Positions 26,985-36,365 are shown, counted from the first letter of the stretch. The stretch is DNA of 64,000 nt from Nitrospira sp. (GCA_024998625.1 JACOEL010000011.1:79168-143167); one strand, 5' to 3'. Program-made: numbers and translations. The notes: generated by a model from the letters alone, not told the origin.

Positions 26985-28622
26985 ATGACTCAGCCGTTGC
27001 GCTTCATCCATCTTGAGAGCAACCCCGCCGACGCGGCGCTGATTGCCACGACCCTCCGGGACGCCGGCATTCAGTGCCAGATGAAACAGGCGCAGACACG
27101 TGAGGAATTTCTGGCCGCACTTCGCCAGGAGGGGTTCAGTCTCATCCTTGCCGATACCGCCGTCCCCGGCTTCGATGGAGCCGCCGCCCTCTCACTCGCG
27201 CGCACCCTGCATCCCGACGTGCCGTTGCTGTTTGTCTCCGGCATGCAAGGAGAAGAGTTTGCCATCGACATGATGCAGCACGGAGCCACCGATTACATTT
27301 CCAAGCAGCGCTTGGGGCGTCTCGTTCCCTCCATCAAACGAACCTTGCGGGAACTGGACGAGCGGCTGGAACGGAGACGGGCGGAGGACGCCCTGCGGGT
27401 GAGCGAAAAGCAGTTTCGTCAGGCCCAGAAGATGGAAGCCGTCGGGCGTCTCGCGGGAGGACTCGCCCATGATTTCAACAATCTGTTGACCGTCATCATG
27501 GGACACAGCCAGGTGCTCTTGGGGGAACTGCCCTCAAGTAATCCCATCCGCGCTAAGATCGAAGAGATGCAGAAGGCCGGAGATCGAGCGGCGAGCTTGA
27601 TTCGCCAACTCATGGCCTTCAGTCGGAAGCAGCCGTTGGAACCGAAAATCCTGCCCTTGAATTCGGTCGTCGGCAATGTAGAAAGCATGCTCCGGCGACT
27701 CATCGGTGAAGACATCCAACTCGTGATCCGCCCTGATCCTTATAACGGCCATGTGAGGGCGGACCCCGGGCAACTGGAACAGGTCCTCATGAATCTGGTC
27801 GTGAATGCCCGGGATGCCATGCCCAATGGCGGCCTACTGGCGATCGAAACGTCGCAAACGGAACTGGCACGTACCCCGATGCATCATCTCCACCCGCTGC
27901 CATTGGGACAGTATGTGAAACTCACTGTCACCGATACCGGATGCGGCATGAATGCCGACGTGCTTGCCCATTTATTTGAACCGTTTTTTACGACGAAGGA
28001 GGAGCACAAGGGGACCGGACTGGGTCTGTCGACGGTCTTCGGCATCGTGACCACCAGCGGAGGCGGGATCGATGTATGGAGCCAGGTCGGGCATGGCACC
28101 ACCTTCGACCTGTATTTCCCGCGCGTCAACCCGCAGACCACGACTGCGGATACCACCGCACCGCAAGACCGCCTGCGCCAGGGATCGGAAACCATTCTTC
28201 TCGTCGAGGACGATAGCGGGGTACGCAACCTGGTTCGTCACGAGCTGGTCAAAACCGGCTATCAGGTGATCGAGGCCAAGAACGGCGTCGAAGCCTGTCT
28301 CACGGCCACACAGCAGAGTTACCATGTGGACCTTCTACTCACCGACGTGGTGATGCCGGGGATGAACGGTCGCGAACTGGCACAACATCTCTCCGTCATC
28401 AAGCCGAACCTCAGGGTCCTGTTCATGTCGGGCTATTTGGACGATATCTCCGTGAACAGCGGTATGGACCCGCATCGAACGACGTTCCTCCAAAAACCTT
28501 TTACCCCCGACCTCCTCTTGCGCACGGTACGCGCGTTGCTTGATTCCTCCGCTCCCGCAACGGGGAACGCACCGCACCACGTTCCACCAGACCAGGCACC
28601 GCGCACTGCGCGGGCCTCCTGA
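26985..28622 (+). CDS. Hybrid histidine kinase, REC-HisKA-HATPase-REC
   Basis: 545 residues, soluble. The N-terminal receiver (about 1-120) has LILADTAVPGFDG as its phospho-site. HisKA follows with RLAGGLAHDFNNLLTVIMG (His near 160). The ATPase is intact: NLVVNARDAM, DTGCGMNADV, FEPFFTTKE and GTGLGLSTV. The C-terminal receiver (about 400-520) has LLLTDVVMPGMNGREL and LQKPFTP. It is the third signalling gene in a row, 33 bases after the Rcp1-type receiver, and could relay phosphate with that pair. The first receiver resembles those that start phosphorelay kinases. Confidence 0.9.
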   Translation: MTQPLRFIHLESNPADAALIATTLRDAGIQCQMKQAQTREEFLAALRQEGFSLILADTAVPGFDGAAALSLARTLHPDVPLLFVSGMQGEEFAIDMMQHGATDYISKQRLGRLVPSIKRTLRELDERLERRRAEDALRVSEKQFRQAQKMEAVGRLAGGLAHDFNNLLTVIMGHSQVLLGELPSSNPIRAKIEEMQKAGDRAASLIRQLMAFSRKQPLEPKILPLNSVVGNVESMLRRLIGEDIQLVIRPDPYNGHVRADPGQLEQVLMNLVVNARDAMPNGGLLAIETSQTELARTPMHHLHPLPLGQYVKLTVTDTGCGMNADVLAHLFEPFFTTKEEHKGTGLGLSTVFGIVTTSGGGIDVWSQVGHGTTFDLYFPRVNPQTTTADTTAPQDRLRQGSETILLVEDDSGVRNLVRHELVKTGYQVIEAKNGVEACLTATQQSYHVDLLLTDVVMPGMNGRELAQHLSVIKPNLRVLFMSGYLDDISVNSGMDPHRTTFLQKPFTPDLLLRTVRALLDSSAPATGNAPHHVPPDQAPRTARAS

Positions 28623-28659
28623 CGCCGCGCCGGCGCACACCGCAGACACCACCGGAAAT

Positions 28660-28688
28660 TTGACCCTTTTGCGCATCCTTTTTATACT
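28660..28688 (+). promoter_or_regulatory. sigma70-like promoter upstream of the phosphodiester-glycosidase gene
   Basis: TTGACC (28660-28665) and TATACT (28683-28688) with a 17-base spacer. Transcription would begin near 28695, about 60 bases before the chosen ATG at 28754. Confidence 0.6.
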
Positions 28689-28753
28689 GAGGTCGCGCGA
28701 GACCGGGAATGCACACTCACGAAGGTGGACAGGAGGAAGGAGAGACGCTCGTC

Positions 28754-29680
28754 ATGCGTGGCCGCTGCCTGAAAGACCGACGATCCCTTTGCCGGCTGAC
28801 GCTCCTGTGCGGGTGCCTGCTCACACTCTGCCTCAGTAGCGGACCCCAAGCCCATGCGACGCCTCCCGCCGGGGTGCCATGGGAGCGCTTGACCACCGGG
28901 ATGCAGGTGGCGCTCTGGAGCCCCATCGAAGCCTGCCCCCAGGTTCCGTCCCTGCTCATGCTGCACATCGATCCGGAACGCTTTCGGTTCTCCATCTATC
29001 AATATCGCGACGAGGGTCTCCGCGCCCCGCTCTCGATCCACGACTGGCAACAACGGACCGATGCATACGTTCTATTCAATGCGGGCTTGTTTCGAGAGGA
29101 CTATTCGTACTTGGGTGTCTTATTGAAAGAAGGGCGGTCACTCGGCACGAAAAAACATCACTCATGGCAGGGACTATTCGCAGCCGAACCGACAGACGGC
29201 AGGCTCCGGAAGGCCCGTGTGCTGGACCTCGCCTTCGAGGGATTCACAGAAGAAGCCCCTCTCTACCGGGAGGCCGCGCAATCGCTGATGCTGTTCGACC
29301 GGACGGGAAAACTCCGGGTCCGGGACAGCGGGAAACGAGCGTTTCAAACCGTGGTTGCCGAAGAAGGGGAAGGCGCCATTCTTGTGATCAAGACGGTGGA
29401 TGTCGTCTCGCTCCACCACCTGGCCGATTGTCTCCATCGACAGATCCCGTCGATCCAACAGGCCATGGCCATGGACGGGGGCGCCTCTTCGGATGTGATC
29501 GCCAGTCCGGATCTTCTCCATGCCGCCCAGGAGACCACGTCGCAAGCCACCTGGCGATCACTTCTGGCCGGCAATATCGGCGTGCACATTCCACTGCCGA
29601 CCGTCATCGGCATCAGCCCCCGAACACATCCGCGCAGCATGCCCGCCCCGGATGCCTCACCATTATCACACAGCCGATGA
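28754..29680 (+). CDS. Exported phosphodiester glycosidase-family (NAGPA/DUF2233-like) protein
   Basis: 308 residues from the ATG at 28754, which follows AGGAGGAAGGAGAG. A signal peptide (LCRLTLLCGCLLTLCLSS) ends near AHA. The body has the NAGPA-type features: DAYVLFNAGLFREDYSYLG, a stretch on GVLLKEGRSLG, and AMAMDGGASSD near the end, where 'DGGGS' is usual. Members of this fold remove sugars from phosphodiesters or act on wall polymers; the true substrate here is unknown. The MDGGASSD form keeps the catalytic-site Asp. It converges with a rhodanese gene. Confidence 0.75.
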   Translation: MRGRCLKDRRSLCRLTLLCGCLLTLCLSSGPQAHATPPAGVPWERLTTGMQVALWSPIEACPQVPSLLMLHIDPERFRFSIYQYRDEGLRAPLSIHDWQQRTDAYVLFNAGLFREDYSYLGVLLKEGRSLGTKKHHSWQGLFAAEPTDGRLRKARVLDLAFEGFTEEAPLYREAAQSLMLFDRTGKLRVRDSGKRAFQTVVAEEGEGAILVIKTVDVVSLHHLADCLHRQIPSIQQAMAMDGGASSDVIASPDLLHAAQETTSQATWRSLLAGNIGVHIPLPTVIGISPRTHPRSMPAPDASPLSHSR

Positions 29681-29691
29681 CCAACGCCGAT

Positions 29692-30117
29692 CTACCGTCC
29701 AGGCGAGACGGGAAAGCCAGCCTCGGTCCAGGCATTCATGCTGCCCACGACATTGTAGACATGCGTATAGCCTAAATCGGCCAACGCCTCGGCGGCAATG
29801 TTGCTGCGATGACCGGACTGGCAATACACCACGATATGGTCGGTCAAGGCCGCGCCGAGCTCCCGATGCCGCGTCTTAATCTCGCGAAAGTCGATATTTC
29901 GATCGGTCCCCGGAATCATGCCGGACGCATGCTCCTCGGGCGAACGCACATCGACCAACAGGAACCCCTTCGCCCCGGTCGATGGTGCCTTGAGCAGACC
30001 GGCTCGCAACTGCTGAACCGTCAAGGTATAGGAATGATAGGCGAAGGTGAACTGCGGCCACTCCAAGAGGAGACCGCACAGCAGGCCCACGCAGAGAAGA
30101 CCACTCAGATATCTCAT
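29692..30117 (-). CDS. Exported rhodanese-domain protein
   Basis: 141 residues from the ATG at 30117, which has AAGGAG 8 bases upstream; the earlier ATG at 30138 lacks this. An N-terminal hydrophobic segment (YLSGLLCVGLLCGLLLEW) is a signal peptide or anchor. One rhodanese domain follows: LLVDVRSPEEHASGMIPG, then the active loop VVYCQSGHRSN with catalytic Cys, and AWTEAGFPV at the end. It is periplasmic, with a sulfur-transfer or phosphatase-like role unknown. It diverges from the small lipoprotein gene at 30177. Confidence 0.85.
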   Translation of the reverse strand: MRYLSGLLCVGLLCGLLLEWPQFTFAYHSYTLTVQQLRAGLLKAPSTGAKGFLLVDVRSPEEHASGMIPGTDRNIDFREIKTRHRELGAALTDHIVVYCQSGHRSNIAAEALADLGYTHVYNVVGSMNAWTEAGFPVSPGR

Positions 30118-30176
30118 GGTCGCCGCTCCTTGGTTCATACCGGGAAGGTTGACGAACGTCCTATGATAGGAGCCTT

Positions 30177-30488
30177 ATGAAAAGCTGGTCAAGAGTGGTT
30201 GCCGTTTCCATGCTTCTGGGTGTCTACGGATGCGGGGAAGGGGCCATCATGGTCAAAGAAGTCGACAACGGCGGCGTAGTCGTCTACCCCTATCGCGCCG
30301 AACAGGGCAACTTACTCTCGTCCTTTCGGAAGGAAGCCGTGCGACTCATGGAGCGGAAATGCCCAGAGGGATGGGTGACGGTGCGCGAAGGGGAAACAAA
30401 GGGACGGCTGCGTCAAGCTAGCCCCATCGCGGGCTCGAACGATATCGTCGAGGAACGCCGTTGGGGCATTCAGTTCCAGTGCAAATGA
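30177..30488 (+). CDS. Small predicted lipoprotein, unknown function
   Basis: 103 residues. The N-terminus MKSWSRVVAVSMLLGVYGCG ends in a lipobox (GVYGC), so Cys19 would be lipidated. The mature part has KEAVRLMERKCPEGWVTVREG and a C-terminal WGIQFQCK, leaving a possible Cys pair. Similar small lipoproteins occur as unknowns in several phyla. It ends one base before pyrE ends on the other strand. Confidence 0.7.
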   Translation: MKSWSRVVAVSMLLGVYGCGEGAIMVKEVDNGGVVVYPYRAEQGNLLSSFRKEAVRLMERKCPEGWVTVREGETKGRLRQASPIAGSNDIVEERRWGIQFQCK

Positions 30489-30489
30489 G

Positions 30490-31080
30490 CTAGGAAGAAC
30501 TGTTGCGCCCCTGCATGAGATCATCGATCGTCAGGAGGCTCACGACCTTCACTCCGGTGGACTCCAGGCGGGCACGGCCGTCCTGCTCTTTTCGATCGAC
30601 AATGACCAATGCATCGGTCACCTTCAACCCCGCCTCCCGCGCGGCCGTGATAGCCTTCAGCACGGACCCCCCGCTGGTCAACACATCATCGACGATGAGG
30701 GCCCGATCTCCCGCTTGCACGACACCTTCAACCAACCTGCCCAACCCATGGTCCTTCGGCTGCTTCCGGACAAAAAATGTCCGCCACTCCCGACGAGGCG
30801 TCGCCAAATAAGCGAAGTCTGAAATCGTCGTCGCAATCGAAATCGCTCCGATCTCCAATCCTCCCAGACAATCGATCTCGAGCGCCTTGGTCACTTCCCA
30901 CGCCCGTTGTGCCATCAGGTGACGCGCGTGAGGAAAGGCCATCAAGGTCCGGCAATCGACATAAAACGGGCTCGTCAGACCCGAGGCGAGTTTGAAGCCA
31001 CCCTTCGGATCCCACTTGAACGACTGAGTCTTGTGAAACGCGGCGATCAGATCATCGTGCAGCATAACCGTTCTTTCCAT
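30490..31080 (-). CDS. pyrE: Orotate phosphoribosyltransferase
   Basis: 196 residues. It transfers phosphoribose from PRPP to orotate to make OMP in pyrimidine synthesis. The PRPP motif is LIVDDVLTSGGSVLKAI; FYVDCRTLM and LEIGAISIAT match the substrate loops, and VRKQPKDHG holds the flexible-loop Lys. No other pyr genes are nearby. The start follows an A/T-rich stretch. Confidence 0.93.
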   Translation of the reverse strand: MERTVMLHDDLIAAFHKTQSFKWDPKGGFKLASGLTSPFYVDCRTLMAFPHARHLMAQRAWEVTKALEIDCLGGLEIGAISIATTISDFAYLATPRREWRTFFVRKQPKDHGLGRLVEGVVQAGDRALIVDDVLTSGGSVLKAITAAREAGLKVTDALVIVDRKEQDGRARLESTGVKVVSLLTIDDLMQGRNSSS

Positions 31081-31184
31081 GCAGTAATGACATCATACGT
31101 ATCCACGTCGAATGAGTTCAACGTCACGAAAACATGAATACAGATGGACCTCGCCCCCCTTCAGGGCACGATCGAAGGCCCCAT

Positions 31185-31406
31185 TCAATAGCACCGTCCC
31201 TGCGCGGCAGACACGTAGCAGGATCTTCTCATCGCAGGCGGGCACGTGGTCGTCGGCCGCTTCGGTGCTGCTGTTTGTTCGATCGCGGGAGGAGGCCCCG
31301 CTTCGTCGTCAACCGGACGAGGGCTTGACTCAGCGAAATGGTCCGAAGGACTCGCGCAGCCTGACCACATCCCAATCACGCGCAGAAGCAGCAACCACTT
31401 CAACAC
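31185..31406 (-). CDS. Possible small lipoprotein (GTG start)
   Basis: 73 codons from a GTG. The start VLKWLLLLRVIGMWSGCAS is a good lipoprotein signal with lipobox-like WSGC, followed by a Pro/Glu-rich linker and a short Cys-bearing tail (TTCPPAMRRSCYVSAAQG). GAGG lies about 8 bases upstream. I do not know the family, and the overlap with the decayed adhesin region makes chance possible. It is the only plausible gene between pyrE and the adhesin remnant. Confidence 0.4.
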   Translation of the reverse strand: MLKWLLLLRVIGMWSGCASPSDHFAESSPRPVDDEAGPPPAIEQTAAPKRPTTTCPPAMRRSCYVSAAQGRCY

Positions 31407-31474
31407 ACCACCGCCTCGCGGTGAACCATTGACGGGCTCGATGTCGTGGCATTCTGACATAGCCCGACGGCAAA

Positions 31475-32508
31475 GTGAAGCAAGGGCAGATGCGCCACAC
31501 GATGCGTCGACTTCTTTCGCGACTCGGCCGGGCTCTCCTGATCGTGACCTGTTTATGGACGATCTCCACGACGCCCGCAGCCGAACAAACGAACGCTCCC
31601 ACTGCTGTGCCCGTAAACGGCTTTTCATTCAGCGGGACGGGGCACAGCACCGACCGCAACCACGCCCCTCGCGCCGACCGAGCAGCCATCTCGGCAGACG
31701 CCCTCACCCAAGGTTCCGGTGGCACAATCATTATCTGGGCAGACGGCCACACTCAGTACGCAGGAACCATTTCGGCGAAAGGCGGAACCTCTGGGGGCCA
31801 CGGCGGCTTCGTGGAGGTCTCGGGCAAGCAGGCTCTTGATTTCACCGGACGCGTGGACACAACCGCACCGGCCGGGAACACGGGAACGCTCCTGTTGGAC
31901 CCGAGCAACATCATCATCTCATCGGCGGCCAACGCCAATATCAGCGCCGCTCCGACATTCACAGGCACAACCGCCACATCGACGCTGAATGTGACCACAC
32001 TGCAAACCGCTCTCGCGACCAACAACGTAATCGTCGACACGACGAGCCCCTTCGCGAACGCAGGCCACATCACGGTCTCGAATGCCGTGACCTGGTCCAG
32101 CGCCAATTCACTCGGCCGGCGCGCCCACAACACAATCACGGTCAATGCAGGATCCTCCACCGGATTGGGCAGCCTCCGCCTTAATCGGAGACCAGGATGG
32201 AATCGGAGGAGGCAACGTCGCGCAATGCCGCGATCTCATCCCGACTCGGCGGCATTGAGATTTCCGTCGCCGGGATCACCAGCGGCACCAGCCGGGAGGA
32301 TCACCACTACCGGGCCAACCCCTTGTGGTACAGCATTCTCTCGACCTATTTACCGGAAGACGTGGTCGAGGGAACGCGCATGGATGTCTTCAGGGCGAAG
32401 ACCAAGTTGCGCGCGAAATCCCTCCTTGCACCCCGACCGGCGCCGAAGACGCCACGGCCGATTGACCGGTCACTCGTCCGCCCCTATCATCAGCGAGCGG
32501 CGGACTGA
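31475..32508 (+). pseudogene. Decayed filamentous-haemagglutinin-type adhesin
   Basis: The first 200 or so codons encode a signal peptide (RALLIVTCLWTISTTPA) joined directly to an internal repeat piece of two-partner-secreted adhesins: GGTIIIWADGHTQYAGTISA, GGHGGFVEVSGKQALDF, then GTLLLDPSNIIIS. The N-terminal TPS secretion domain is missing. After about 32165 the adhesin-like reading continues in another frame (LIGDQDGIGGGNVAQ, from 32181), and a third frame holds RANPLWYSILSTYLPEDVV up to 32508. The long in-frame extension to 32794 beyond this looks non-coding. I read it as a relic with at least two frame changes and an internal deletion; no TpsB partner is nearby. Confidence 0.6.
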
Positions 32509-33023
32509 TCCGCGCTTTTCCGCCCCACAACCCAGTGCATCAACAGAGGTAGCAGGACCGCCCACAGGATGGACAACAGCATCAACGAGCGTATCTCATG
32601 GTGGCCAAGCCGAAGCGCCCCGAGTTGTTGTCCCGCGTAATAACTCAACGGACCGCAGATCCCTCCGACAAGCGCCGCCGGCCGATCGCGCCCAGCTAAC
32701 CAACGAAGAGATCCGTTCAATGTCGTCGCGAAGAGGCACCAGAGCGCGATCAACCAAGGCGGGCACAGCCAGGGAGCGAAGGGGTTCTCGATAAACAGGA
32801 GGAGACCGGCGAAGCTAAGGACGCTGTCCAGCAGCGATCCGGACAATCCGACCACGATGACGATTCGAGCGGTGGCGTGGGGATGGGCCGAGGAGCAGAC
32901 ATTCACGCAGACCAGACAGGCGACCAAGAGCGGGCCGATCCAGTGATATGCCCAGCCCGCGCCGAGGACAGCGATCCACCACCCGACCTGAAAGACCACC
33001 GCATTGGCGATGACGCCGCTCAT
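32490..33023 (-). CDS. DUF2878-family membrane protein
   Basis: 177 residues from the ATG at 33023, which overlaps the CFA synthase stop (ATGA). About five membrane helices, with VFQVGWWIAVLGAGWAYHW at the start and GPLSYYAGQQLGALRLG later, the pattern of DUF2878. These proteins are often encoded with CFA synthase, DUF1365 and photolyase genes; their function is unknown. It is the last gene of the long minus-strand island. Confidence 0.75.
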   Translation of the reverse strand: MSGVIANAVVFQVGWWIAVLGAGWAYHWIGPLLVACLVCVNVCSSAHPHATARIVIVVGLSGSLLDSVLSFAGLLLFIENPFAPWLCPPWLIALWCLFATTLNGSLRWLAGRDRPAALVGGICGPLSYYAGQQLGALRLGHHEIRSLMLLSILWAVLLPLLMHWVVGRKSADQSAAR

Positions 33024-34327
33024 CCTGCCAGGGGGTCTTGGCGCCAGCCAGATTTTGCGAACAAGAGATGGGCTGTCGAAATCGACCGTTCGAGAAATCC
33101 GCCTTCGCAATAGGACAAATAAAACTCCCACAGTCGCAGGAACTCAGCACGAAAGCCGAGCCGCCCCACATGCTCGAGATTTGCCCGGAGATTGTCGCGC
33201 CATCCTCGCAAGGTCGGGGGATAATGCGCGCCGATATCTTGCAGGTGCAACAGACTGAAATCCGAGGCCTGCGCCATGGCCCTACACAAAGCCGTCACGG
33301 AGGGAATGCAACTACCGGGAAAGATGAACCGTTGGATAAAATCGACCGACCGCTTCGCCCGTTCATAGTACCGCTCATCGATGGTGATCGCCTGGAGTAG
33401 CATCAGCCCGTCGGGCTTCAGCAGGCGGCTGCAGACATCGAAGAACGTGGGGTAGTATTCATGGCCCACGGCTTCGATCATCTCCACCGAGACCAGCTTG
33501 TCGAACCGCATGCCGAGCGCGGGCAAATCTCGATAATCGGTGAGCAGCACCCGCACGCGATCGGACAGGCCGTCCTCACGCACCCGGCGCACCGCCAGTT
33601 CGTACTGCGCGCGGGAAATCGTGGTCGTCGTCACTCGACAACCATAGGTCTTCGCGGCATGACAGGCCAGGCCGCCCCAGCCGGATCCGATTTCCACCAG
33701 GTCGTCGTCTTCCGTCAGATGGAGCTTGCGGCAAATCAAATCGAGCTTGGCGCGTGAAGCCTCCTCCAGCGTGCTGTCGGGACGTTGGAAATAGGCGCAG
33801 GAGTACATCATAGTCCGGTCCAGCATCTGCGCAAAGAATTCATTGCTCAGATCGTAATGGGCCGCAATGTTCCGTCGGCTTCCCGTTTTGGTATTCCGCC
33901 TAAGCCGGTGGGCGACCTTGAGCAACGCTACGGACAAGCGCGCCATCCCCCCCTCCATGCCGTCCACGAGCGGTCGATTCAAGGCGAAAATGCGGACCAG
34001 CGCCGTGAGGTCGTCGCAATGCCAATCGCCACGGGCATAACTTTCTCCCGCGCCCACCGTCCCGCTCCACGCGATGTCGAGATAACAGTCGGGCGCGAGA
34101 ACGGTAATCGTCGCCTTGAGCGTTGAGACGGAGAAGGGCTTGCCGAAGACCGTGCGGCGCGGCCCCTCAATCACCGTAATGGTTCCCTGGACGAGCCGTC
34201 GCAGACGGGCACGGACGATGCGCCTGGCGATCCGGATCAGCAGGCCGGAGGAAGGATCAGACTCTGCGGCATGCGCTGGCTGCCGGTCCACGGCGGGTGA
34301 ACAGCCGGTCGGCACGAGGTCATTCAT
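33020..34327 (-). CDS. Cyclopropane-fatty-acyl-phospholipid synthase-family methyltransferase
   Basis: 435 residues from the ATG at 34327 (GGAGGATATCC upstream). The SAM-dependent core is clear: VEIGSGWGGLACHAAKTYG is motif I, and RFDKLVSVEMIEAVGHEYYPTFF, LLQAITIDERYYERAKRSVDF and IQRFIFPGSCIPS match CFA synthases. It methylates unsaturated acyl chains of membrane lipids. With the FAD amine-oxidase-like and DUF1365 partners it resembles the cluster for modified or furan fatty acids induced by singlet oxygen in some Proteobacteria; the product here is not known. Overlaps DUF1365 by 4 bases. Confidence 0.88.
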   Translation of the reverse strand: MNDLVPTGCSPAVDRQPAHAAESDPSSGLLIRIARRIVRARLRRLVQGTITVIEGPRRTVFGKPFSVSTLKATITVLAPDCYLDIAWSGTVGAGESYARGDWHCDDLTALVRIFALNRPLVDGMEGGMARLSVALLKVAHRLRRNTKTGSRRNIAAHYDLSNEFFAQMLDRTMMYSCAYFQRPDSTLEEASRAKLDLICRKLHLTEDDDLVEIGSGWGGLACHAAKTYGCRVTTTTISRAQYELAVRRVREDGLSDRVRVLLTDYRDLPALGMRFDKLVSVEMIEAVGHEYYPTFFDVCSRLLKPDGLMLLQAITIDERYYERAKRSVDFIQRFIFPGSCIPSVTALCRAMAQASDFSLLHLQDIGAHYPPTLRGWRDNLRANLEHVGRLGFRAEFLRLWEFYLSYCEGGFLERSISTAHLLFAKSGWRQDPLAG

Positions 34328-35109
34328 CCGGATATCCTCCTTGCATCGATGGAATGCCTGGACCTGTCGGGATGGGGCATGACGGGACAACGTTTCACCC
34401 ACAGGCGCAACGCCTGCCAATGGATCGCTCCGATGACCTGCGTCGTCATCAGCGGATACCGCAGCAACACACGGGCCAGGGACCTCCCGGTCATCTCCTC
34501 CCGGCGCAGAACCATCGTGGCATCGAAGAACCGTTCTCCACCGCGGAAATTCTCCATGTGCACGGAGAGACCGGCGCCGGGAGTGCCGAACCGCCAATCG
34601 TAGTCCACACCCAGGTCCATGAACGGGGAGACATGAAATTCCTTGCCGAAGCGATACCGGTGTCGGCGACCGATCCCCTCATCCAGGGAATCACCGAGCA
34701 CATAACAATGCTGTTCTCCCCAAGGCGTGTTCGTCACTTCAGCCACGACGGTGTCGACCTGTCGATCGGCAGGGTCGAAACAAAAATAAAAACTGACCGG
34801 GTTGAAGCCGTACCCGAAATACCGCAGGTGCGTGAGCAGCCTGATCGGACCGGCCGGCCGACGACCCGTCTTCGATTCGACGAGACCGCGCACATTTTGA
34901 TCCAGAGGTATCTTTGGATCACCCAAGTGGTCACTCTGTCTGAACCAGGCCAGATTGGGGGTCCCGTGAGACCAGAACCAGCGCTTACGGAAGAGGTCCG
35001 GCAGTTCGGCCAGATCCAGATACATCATGAAGATCGAGTAGCGGAACGAATGGCGGACCGGCGCATAGCGTCGATGCCTGACCGTTCCTTCATAGACGCA
35101 GCTCTTCAT
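34324..35109 (-). CDS. DUF1365 family protein
   Basis: 261 residues. VRHRRYAPVRHSFRYSIFMMYLDLAEL at the start (residues about 10-36) and LRYFGYGFNPVSFYFCFD in the middle are the DUF1365 hallmarks. The family is almost always encoded beside an FAD-dependent oxidoreductase and a CFA synthase, as here, with 4-base overlaps on both sides, pointing to one translation-coupled unit. The molecular role is unknown; a lipid-modifying or accessory function is inferred from context. Confidence 0.85.
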   Translation of the reverse strand: MKSCVYEGTVRHRRYAPVRHSFRYSIFMMYLDLAELPDLFRKRWFWSHGTPNLAWFRQSDHLGDPKIPLDQNVRGLVESKTGRRPAGPIRLLTHLRYFGYGFNPVSFYFCFDPADRQVDTVVAEVTNTPWGEQHCYVLGDSLDEGIGRRHRYRFGKEFHVSPFMDLGVDYDWRFGTPGAGLSVHMENFRGGERFFDATMVLRREEMTGRSLARVLLRYPLMTTQVIGAIHWQALRLWVKRCPVMPHPDRSRHSIDARRISG

Positions 35110-36365
35110 GCCTGCCCCGCCGTCAGCGCCCAGCAGGCCGTCATGGCGCTCTTCACGCCGTCTTCATGGAAACCGAATCCCCAGTAGGCCCCGCAATACC
35201 ACGTCCGCCGACGTCCGTTGATCTCCCCATGCCGTTGCTGCGCGGCGATCGCTTCCGTGGAAAACACCGGATGGTGGTAGGTGATGCGCGTGAGGATCGT
35301 CGCCGGATCGATCGCCTCCGTATGGTTCAACGTCACACAGAAATCGACGGGCGCACTCAGCCCCTGAAGGCGATTCATGTGATAGGTCACCAAGGCATGG
35401 TCCGGTGGGTTCGGCACCAGATGATAGTTCCAGGCCGCCCAGGCCAGGCGGCGTCTCGGAAGGAGCGACCGGTCCACATGCAACACCGCTTCATTCGGTT
35501 GATAACGGATCGCCCCGAGAATCTCCTTCTCCAGGGGAGACGGGTCCGCTAACAGCGCCAACGCCTGATCGCTATGGCAGGCGAGAAGGATTCCGTCGAA
35601 TGACTCGGTCCGCTGGATCCCGCTGGGGTCGCATCCCCGCACCTCGACACGGTCTGCGTAACGAGTGACCGACTCCACCGGAGACTGAAGCCGGATGCGG
35701 TCACGGAAGGGCCGCACCAGGCGCTCGACATATTGCCGGGCGCCTCCGGTAACCACCCTCCAGGTCGGACGCGCATCGACCGACAACATGCCGTGGTTCT
35801 TGAAAAACTGAACGAGGTACCGCGCCGGAAACTCCTGCATTGTGGCGCGGCCGGCCGACCAGATTGCCCCCGCCATGGGAACGATGTAGTTCCGAATAAA
35901 CGTCGGCGAGTAACGGTTTTGCTCCAGATACGCGCCCAGCGAAGGGCCAGGGCCCGGTTCATCCAACAGTTCCAGCGACTCCCGATTGAAGCGGAGAATG
36001 TCCCGGATCATACGATAGAACGAAGGCCGCAGCAGATTGCGCCGCTGGGCGAAGAGACTGTTCAACGAGGTGCCGTTGTACTCCAACCCGGTCTCCTCAC
36101 AACGCACACTGAAGCTCATGTCGCTCGGCTGCGAGGCCACACCCAAGCGATCCAGCAGGGCGATAAAATTCGGGTAGGTCCAATCGTTGAATACGATAAA
36201 ACCGGTATCGATCGCATAGGTCGTCCCTTGCAGGTCCACATCGACCGTGTTGGTATGACCCCCGATGTACGCACCGGCCTCGAAGATGGTGAGGTCATGA
36301 TCCCGGTGGAGCACATGCGCCGCCGTCATTCCCGCAATGCCCGTTCCGACAATGGCAAGCTTCAC
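35106..36365 (-). CDS. FAD-dependent amine-oxidase-like oxidoreductase
   Basis: 419 residues from the GTG at 36365, which overlaps the SDR stop. The N-terminal Rossmann motif is VKLAIVGTGIAGMTAAHVL, with the acidic end of strand 2 in TIFEAG. Other features: HTNTVDVDLQG, FIVFNDWTYPNF and a C-terminal WYCGAYWGFGFHEDGVKSA, as in oxidoreductases paired with CFA synthases. It likely oxidises or desaturates membrane acyl chains or a related lipid intermediate; the substrate is not shown by sequence. Longer upstream reading in the same frame is shadow. Confidence 0.86.
   Translation of the reverse strand: MKLAIVGTGIAGMTAAHVLHRDHDLTIFEAGAYIGGHTNTVDVDLQGTTYAIDTGFIVFNDWTYPNFIALLDRLGVASQPSDMSFSVRCEETGLEYNGTSLNSLFAQRRNLLRPSFYRMIRDILRFNRESLELLDEPGPGPSLGAYLEQNRYSPTFIRNYIVPMAGAIWSAGRATMQEFPARYLVQFFKNHGMLSVDARPTWRVVTGGARQYVERLVRPFRDRIRLQSPVESVTRYADRVEVRGCDPSGIQRTESFDGILLACHSDQALALLADPSPLEKEILGAIRYQPNEAVLHVDRSLLPRRRLAWAAWNYHLVPNPPDHALVTYHMNRLQGLSAPVDFCVTLNHTEAIDPATILTRITYHHPVFSTEAIAAQQRHGEINGRRRTWYCGAYWGFGFHEDGVKSAMTACWALTAGQA

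Noticed and set aside
31475..32794. A continuous frame of 439 codons
   Set aside because: Only about the first 200 codons read as adhesin; the rest is Arg/Ser/Pro-rich and covers the DUF2878 gene on the other strand, so I do not treat it as one protein.
33020..34597. Longer start for the CFA synthase giving 525 residues
   Set aside because: The extra 90 residues are the shadow of DUF1365 in another frame; the ATG at 34327 has a strong ribosome site.
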